A DNA stretch of 10,506 nt from Halobacteriales archaeon SW_10_68_16 (GTDB taxonomy: Archaea; Halobacteriota; Halobacteria; Halobacteriales; Haloarculaceae), in contig PXSG01000070.1 of assembly GCA_003023485.1 (NCBI GenBank), forward strand, positions 1 to 10,506, read 5' to 3'. Below the pieces are notes generated by a model, which was given only the letters and a program-made list of their open reading frames with translations, was not told the origin of the DNA and did not search any database. Both the position numbers and the translations under genes were made by a program. Below, piece by piece: positions 7,246-10,506 of the stretch. Numbering within the stretch: the stretch's first letter is position 1; each line of letters starts with the position of its first letter.

Positions 7246-8617
7246 TCAGGGCGCTGGCCGGAAATACCGCGCCAATTCGGTCCCGAACGCGTCCGCGAGC
7301 GCCGCGATATCCTCGCCGACCAGCAGGTCGTACCCCTCCTGGAGTGCGGACGCGACGTGGGCACCCAGCGCCACGTCGAAGACGGCCTCGCCCGCCAGCA
7401 GGGCGGTGGCGCTCGTGTACGTAGCGGTCGTCGTCGATGAAGGGGCCGTAGGCGTCGGTGTCGACGTACGTCTCGTAGAAATCACGGGCGTGGTTACGGA
7501 CGTGGACCGGTGGCCCCTCGTGGCTCTCGACGGCCGGGCGTTCGACCACTTCGAGTTCGAACAGGAGGACGGCGTCGCCGGTTACGGTCGCCGCGGTATC
7601 CCCGGCGTCGCTGCCGGTATCGGCGAAGGCGGCCGACCGGAACACGTCGAACCCGCGGCGGTCGAGTTCACAGGCGAGCCCCTCGCGGGACTTCTCGAGC
7701 TGGGGCCAGAGCTGGTCCTCGATGACGTCGGGCGCGTCGAAGCGGACGGCGAGGGGTGTCGTGGCGCGGTCCCCGATGGCATCGCGGACGCCGGCCGCGT
7801 CGAGTGGCTCGGGAGAGTCGCGCTCGAAGGGTGCCTCGCGGGGCTCGGCCAGCAGGTCGCGGGCGTAGTGCTGGAGGCGGGCGACGTTCTCATTCGAGCA
7901 GACCGCGGCGACGTTGCGCTCGGGGTCGGTGGGATCGACGACGACCAGCGGATCCTCGAAGGACGCCGCGCGGTGGCCCTTCGGGTCGATTTCGACGGGC
8001 GGGTGCCAGTCGGCGGCGGCCTCGACCAGCGGACGGAAGCCGCCGTACTCCAGCACCAGGAGTTCGGTCAAAAAGCCCGAGAACCCCCGCGTGCGGAGGT
8101 CGCTCCCGTAGACGCCGACGCCCCCGAGGAACCCCTTGCAGACCCGGACGTCGTCGGCCAGGTCCTCGTCGAGGCGTGTGTCGACATACTGCGAGTGGAA
8201 GGGCGTGCGGTCGACGGCCGACTGGATAGCCGTGGCGTCCTCGACGGCGTAGCAGGGAACGAGGTCGACGCGAAAGCCCTCGTAGGTGCCGACGACGTAG
8301 GGGTGTTCGGCGTACTCCTCGTGGCTCTCCGGGAGGACGGCGTGGCCGACATCGAGGCCGAACTCCTCGAGGCGCTCGCGATCCAGATCCGGGGGAAAGC
8401 AGACGAAGAGGTCGATGTCGCGGTCGCCGGCCAGCCAGGTGTCCCGGGCCGTCGAACCGACGTGGACGATCTCGGCGTCGACCGGGAGGTCCGCGACTGC
8501 GCGTTCGGTCGCCGCGACGAGGTCCGCGACGACGCTCTCCAAGCGCTCGCGTTCCTCGGACGTGGGCGTCACGCGGTCACGGACGCGCGCGACGACGGCG
8601 TCGAACTCGTCGCTCAT
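7246..8617 (-). CDS. cca: CCA tRNA nucleotidyltransferase (archaeal class I), frameshifted near the C terminus
   Basis: The enzyme adds CCA to tRNA 3' ends without a nucleic-acid template. The N-terminal nucleotidyltransferase core shows G54-S55 in HVGSTARDTW, the catalytic pair D67-I-D69 in GDRDIDLFV, and the third carboxylate D119 in FRVDLVPCYAV. Later family blocks include CKGFLGGVGVYGSDLRTRGFSGFLTELL. The frame is intact for about 400 codons, to FIDDDRYV near 7417. The conserved ending (SATALLAGEAVFDV to ELARYFRPAP, stop 7246-7248) then lies in another frame. About seven residues expected between RYV and YTSATALL are missing, so a deletion near 20 bases is the simplest explanation. Left in its first frame, the protein would run to 7115, across the end of the convergent chaperone gene, with a non-family tail. 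The ATG at 8617 has a TATA-like CTTTCA about 28 bases upstream. The gene should be essential, because the tRNA next to it encodes no CCA. Confidence 0.92.
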
Positions 8618-8641
8618 GCCCGCCCGTTGCGAGCAGGCGCG

Positions 8642-8649
8642 TGAAAGCG
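8642..8649 (-). promoter_or_regulatory. TATA-like box for cca
   Basis: CGCTTTCA on the minus strand is centred about 28 bases before the cca ATG at 8617, suiting a leaderless transcript. The match to consensus is modest. Confidence 0.35.
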
Positions 8650-8676
8650 TGTCGATGCAGGGCGGAAAGCGAAACG

Positions 8677-8686
8677 CCTATGAAAG
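8677..8686 (+). promoter_or_regulatory. TATA-like box for tRNA-Asn
   Basis: CCTATGAAAG lies about 29 bases before the first tRNA base at 8711, at the right distance for an archaeal tRNA promoter. Confidence 0.45.
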
Positions 8687-8710
8687 CAATCCGATTACCG
8701 CTGAGTGCGT

Positions 8711-8813
8711 GCCGCCGTAGCTCAGCTGGTAGAGCACCACGCTGTTACGGTGCGTAGGACACCTGCGCGCCGCAGATACGTGGTTGTCCCAGGTTCGAGC
8801 CCTGGCGGCGGCG
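8711..8813 (+). tRNA. trnN: tRNA-Asn (GUU anticodon) with a 30-nt intron
   Basis: A full cloverleaf can be drawn after removing 8748-8777. The acceptor stem is GCCGCCG (8711-8717) with CGGCGGC (8806-8812), seven perfect pairs. The D stem is GCTC with GAGC (8720-8723, 8732-8735). The anticodon stem is CCACG (8737-8741) with CGTGG (8779-8783), and the loop reads CTGTTAA once spliced, with anticodon GTT at 8744-8746. The variable region has five bases, and the T arm is CCAGG-TTCGAGC-CCTGG (8789-8805). The discriminator is G at 8813, and the next bases are CTC, so the CCA end is not encoded and must be added by the cca product. The mature tRNA is 73 nt. The intron sits at the canonical position between bases 37 and 38. 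Confidence 0.96.
8748..8777 (+). other. tRNA-Asn intron with bulge-helix-bulge splice motif
   Basis: The intron fits the ideal substrate of the archaeal splicing endonuclease. A four-pair central helix forms between CUGU (8742-8745, anticodon loop) and GCAG (8772-8775, intron end), including one G-U pair. The 5' bulge is UAC (8746-8748), cut after 8747. The 3' bulge is AUA (8776-8778), cut after 8777. Inside the intron, GGTGCG (8749-8754) pairs with CGCGCC (8766-8771), and AGG pairs with CCT in the apex. It is too short to hold a guide RNA. Confidence 0.92.
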
Positions 8814-8885
8814 CTCTCACATTCCTGGGAGTGGGCCGTTCTATGGATCTCGCGAGCGTCGCGGAGCGTCGTGCATCGCGACTAA

Positions 8886-8905
8886 CAAACAATAGTTTGA
8901 TATTA
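8886..8905 (+). promoter_or_regulatory. AT-rich segment with small inverted repeat; possible promoter of the 39-codon ORF
   Basis: CAAAC-AATA-GTTTG (8886-8899) followed by ATATTA forms the most AT-rich island of the 132 bases between the tRNA and the next ORF. The TTTGATATT part could be a TATA box for a transcript starting near 8927. The inverted repeat could also be a regulator site or part of the tRNA terminator. I cannot decide between these. Confidence 0.3.
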
Positions 8906-8945
8906 GTGACCGACAGATTCGGGCCTATCCAGTGGGGTGGGTACG

Positions 8946-9065
8946 GTGAAAATAGTCATCGCAACGATAGTCCTCGGGGTGTGGCTGGCGGCCGCGTCGG
9001 TTGTGCTCGCGATGCTGTACGCACACGGTGAGGGTGCCGCAAAACCGGACACCGTCGGGGAGTAA
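8946..9065 (+). CDS. Small single-pass membrane protein (39 aa), GTG start
   Basis: The reading frame begins with GTG at 8946 (MKIVIATIVLGVWLA when initiated) and ends at TAA 9063-9065. Residues about 3-25 are uninterrupted hydrophobic or small residues with a Trp at 13, ending in MLYAHGEG, and are followed by a short polar tail (KPDTVGE). This is what a one-helix membrane microprotein or an uncleaved signal anchor would look like. A G-rich GGGGTGG (8934-8940) lies a few bases before the start. Codon third positions are less uniformly G/C than in the neighbouring large genes (ATA twice, GTT, AAA). The stop is 4 bases from the convergent stop of the Vms1-like gene, a tight fit consistent with a real gene. 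I do not recognise the family, and function is unknown. Confidence 0.55.
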   Translation: MKIVIATIVLGVWLAAASVVLAMLYAHGEGAAKPDTVGE

Positions 9066-9069
9066 CCGG

Positions 9070-9963
9070 TCAGACCGAGCGCACCTGCACGGTCCAGAAC
9101 TCCTCGACGGCGTCGGCCAGCGCCGCCTCGGGATCGCCGGTGGCATCGACGGGTTCGGTGACGGCGGCCACGTCCGAGACCTCCCAGATGACCGAGCGCT
9201 CGCCGACGACGTACAGCGGGTCGGCCGTCCGTTCCTCCAGGGCGGCCCGGCAACGTTCGAGGTGGTCGGCAATCTCCTCGTCGCGCAGACGCTCGAAGCG
9301 TGCCTGCGAGAATCCACCCTTCGAGTGCTGGCTCGTCAGGTCGCTGTCGAACCCGTGGAATGCGGTCCGCTCCTCGCCGTCGTAGGTCCCCATCGCGAAC
9401 AGGTCCGAGCGGACGAGCGCGAGCGTGTACGACCCCTCGGGCCGGAACCACGACCGGTCGAGGCGGACACGCTCGCCCCACTCGACGAACGGTTCCGGGG
9501 CGACGGGAACGGAGAGACAGACACCCAGCAACCGGGCGTCGTCGGAGACGGCCAGGCAGGGTGCTGCCCGCGAGACGAGGCCGGCACGGTCGACGAAGGC
9601 TTCCCGGACTGCGTCGGGCAAATCGTGACCGTCCGGGACGTAGGCGGTCAACAGCCCCTCGGGGCCAGTCTCGATCGATTCGAGGCGGGCGAGAATCTCG
9701 TCGAGGCGCGACCCGCGGACGCTCGTCTCGCGGCGGAAGGAGATCTCGATGTCTTCGGACTGGAGGCGCTGGACGCGGTCCGCGAGTTCGGCGACGCGGT
9801 CCTCGAGACGGTTGACCCGGCGCTGGGCCTCCTGGCGGTCGGTGACGGCGTCCGCGCGGCGCTCCTGCTCGGCCTCCAGTTGGCGTTCGAGGTGGCGTTT
9901 CTCCTCCTCTAAGGCCTCGATGCGCTCTTTGAGTTCGGTCCGACCGAGCAGGTCGTCGAGCAT
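9070..9963 (-). CDS. Vms1/ANKZF1-type peptidyl-tRNA hydrolase with N-terminal coiled coil
   Basis: The 297-residue protein begins with a long charged heptad region (about residues 9-70) that should form a coiled coil. The rest resembles the eRF1-like VLRF1 domain of Vms1/ANKZF1, which releases peptides from tRNA on stalled large subunits. The key signature is SQHSKGGFSQARFERLRDEEI at about 201-221. Its Gly pair and Gln210 occupy the place of the release-factor GGQ loop, and the RFERLR helix follows as in Vms1. After it come helix ADHLERCRAALEER and the strand DPLYVVGERSVIWEV. The ATG at 9963 has an excellent TTTAAA about 27 bases upstream, indicating a leaderless transcript separate from the gene before it. 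A role in rescue of stalled ribosomes is inferred from the family; the sequence does not prove catalysis. It lies near cca and a tRNA gene, a fitting context. Confidence 0.83.
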   Translation of the reverse strand: MLDDLLGRTELKERIEALEEEKRHLERQLEAEQERRADAVTDRQEAQRRVNRLEDRVAELADRVQRLQSEDIEISFRRETSVRGSRLDEILARLESIETGPEGLLTAYVPDGHDLPDAVREAFVDRAGLVSRAAPCLAVSDDARLLGVCLSVPVAPEPFVEWGERVRLDRSWFRPEGSYTLALVRSDLFAMGTYDGEERTAFHGFDSDLTSQHSKGGFSQARFERLRDEEIADHLERCRAALEERTADPLYVVGERSVIWEVSDVAAVTEPVDATGDPEAALADAVEEFWTVQVRSV

Positions 9964-9985
9964 ACTGGAGCCGGGACCCGCGACG

Positions 9986-9993
9986 GTTTAAAT
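9986..9993 (-). promoter_or_regulatory. TATA box of the Vms1-like gene
   Basis: ATTTAAAC on the minus strand is centred 27 bases before the ATG at 9963, within the 39 bases after the upstream gene's stop. It is the cleanest leaderless promoter in the window. Confidence 0.65.
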
Positions 9994-10002
9994 CCCGGTG
10001 GG

Positions 10003-10335
10003 TCAGGTCATCGGGTCGACGGACTCGTCCCACCGGGAAGTCAGCGAGAGGAGCTGGGAGGCCCGGTCGGCCTTGGCGAGGAACACCTCGCGCAGCGTCG
10101 GTGGGTTGCGGACCGTCACGTCGAGCACCTCGTCGGGCACCGCGAGCGTGTCGGCGGGAACCTCCTCGTCGCCGTGGACCGTGAAGTGGCGGGTCCCGAG
10201 TTTCATTACAAGCGGCCGGTCGACCCGTTCGACCCCCTCGCCGCCCCCGTAGAGCTGTCCCTTGACCCGCTCGTGCTGGGCGCGGCACATCTTCGCCGCG
10301 TCGTCGTCACCCGGTTCGACGTACAACCATCTCAT
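10003..10335 (-). CDS. Conserved-looking haloarchaeal protein of unknown function (110 aa)
   Basis: I do not recognise this protein. It begins MRWLYVEPGDDDAAKMCRA and is soluble and mildly acidic. A likely beta-rich part, DRPLVMKLGTRHFTVHGDEE (near residues 48-67), is followed by VLDVTVRNPPTLREVFLAKADRA and a tail ending SRWDESVDPMT. A single Cys (about residue 17) and no zinc motif or membrane segment are visible. The ATG at 10335 is preferred because MRWLYVEPGD looks like a natural strand-forming start. An in-frame ATG at 10362 would add nine residues (MRRLEQLTD). No clear TATA box at the leaderless distance marks either one, so the start is uncertain. The next gene on the same strand has its own promoter, so they need not be one operon. 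Confidence 0.7.
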   Translation of the reverse strand: MRWLYVEPGDDDAAKMCRAQHERVKGQLYGGGEGVERVDRPLVMKLGTRHFTVHGDEEVPADTLAVPDEVLDVTVRNPPTLREVFLAKADRASQLLSLTSRWDESVDPMT

Positions 10336-10420
10336 ATCAGTCAGCTGTTCCAGCCGACGCATGGTGGTGTCTACTACAAGCGCCGCTCTTCGGTAGACTG
10401 GCGGAACCAGGAGTATTAGT

Positions 10421-10478
10421 GCCTCTGGCCGGGCAGAACCGGATATACACGAAGACCGCCCTGCCTTCGGCCAGAGGC
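10421..10478. repeat. Long imperfect inverted repeat, possible terminator or structured RNA
   Basis: GCCTCTGGCC (10421-10430) is a perfect 10-base match to GGCCAGAGGC (10469-10478) in inverse orientation. Inside it, GGCAG (10432-10436) pairs with CTGCC (10461-10465), with small bulges (G against TTC). The 24-base loop contains the AT-rich GGATATACAC. The right arm touches the stop codon of the minus-strand gene entering from the right edge. A transcript hairpin there could act in termination or 3' end protection. The stretch 10336-10477 holds no gene that I can support. Confidence 0.6.
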
Positions 10479-10506
10479 TAGAGGAACTTGCGGAACTGGG
10501 CGTAAT
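10478..10506 (-). CDS. C-terminal end of a gene that enters from the right edge
   Basis: On the minus strand the last codons before the window edge read YAQFRKFL followed by TAG (10478-10480). Eight codons plus two extra bases are present, too few to name the protein. Support is weak: an open frame with haloarchaeal codon use and a stop followed directly by a hairpin. It could be a chance frame. Confidence 0.35.

Noticed and set aside
7115..7417. Extension of the cca frame to 7115 as a genuine 500-residue protein
   Set aside because: After RYVHER the sequence becomes Arg/Gly-rich shadow and overlaps the end of the chaperone gene, while the true family C terminus is found in the neighbouring frame ending at 7246.
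7406..8644. 412-codon plus-strand frame antisense to cca
   Set aside because: The length arises from the GC-rich codon pattern of cca on the other strand; cca has the catalytic DxD and other conserved blocks, and this frame has none.
8748..8777. The 30-base insertion in the tRNA as an assembly error or a decayed tRNA
   Set aside because: It lies exactly at position 37/38 and makes a perfect bulge-helix-bulge; chance would hardly give this, and all stems of the mature tRNA are intact.
8903..10288. 461-codon minus-strand frame covering the Vms1-like region
   Set aside because: Arg/Pro-rich shadow of the Vms1-like and upstream genes, without family features or acidic haloarchaeal composition.
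10421..10478. A tRNA or tRNA-like gene formed by the inverted repeat
   Set aside because: The outer arms resemble an acceptor stem, but there is no T arm, D arm or anticodon loop inside the 24-base loop.
1..10506. CRISPR array, insertion sequence, prophage or other mobile element
   Set aside because: I found no regularly spaced repeats, transposase or integrase motifs, or target duplications; the genes are core haloarchaeal functions with similar composition throughout.

Overview
The window looks like a piece of a haloarchaeal (class Halobacteria) chromosome. The DNA is very GC-rich, the predicted proteins are strongly acidic, and several markers are archaeal: L44e, S27e, aIF2-alpha, Nop10, archaeal-type CCA-adding enzyme, HMG-CoA reductase for isoprenoid lipids, a DUF1102-like exported protein and an intron-containing tRNA. 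Many genes have an AT-rich TATA-like element about 27 bases before the start codon and no ribosome binding site, as expected for leaderless haloarchaeal transcripts.

Layout. (1) 1-606, minus: the first 202 codons of HMG-CoA reductase, cut by the window edge. It diverges from (2) 696-2267, plus, a metal-dependent amidohydrolase of the YtcJ type. (3) 2275-3588, minus: a polytopic membrane protein fusing a half-size CtaA-like (heme A synthase) module to a heme O synthase (CtaB). (4) 3666-4202, minus: a HAD-family phosphatase with a GTG start. (5) 4307-4931, plus: a DUF1102-like exported protein broken by a frameshift. (6) 4999-7219, plus: a tight translation and ribosome-biogenesis operon, rpl44e - rps27e - eif2a - nop10 - PAC2-family proteasome assembly chaperone. 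(7) 7246-8617, minus: the CCA tRNA nucleotidyltransferase, with a frameshift near its C terminus. (8) 8711-8813, plus: tRNA-Asn(GUU) carrying a 30-nt intron bounded by a bulge-helix-bulge motif. (9) 8946-9065, plus: a 39-codon single-pass membrane microprotein. (10) 9070-9963, minus: a Vms1/ANKZF1-type peptidyl-tRNA hydrolase with an N-terminal coiled coil. (11) 10003-10335, minus: an unrecognised 110-aa protein. (12) 10478-10506, minus: the last eight codons and stop of another gene, with its stop codon at the edge of a strong inverted repeat.

Much of the right half concerns RNA and translation: ribosomal proteins, an initiation factor subunit, an H/ACA RNP protein, CCA addition, an intron-containing tRNA that lacks an encoded CCA, and a probable ribosome-rescue hydrolase. 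I see no CRISPR array, insertion sequence, integrase or phage gene, and no gene-free stretch over 300 bases. The region reads as core chromosome. The points most worth a second look are the tRNA-Asn intron, the two frameshifts (one in a gene that should be essential), the CtaA-half/CtaB fusion with its altered active-site position, and the microprotein.
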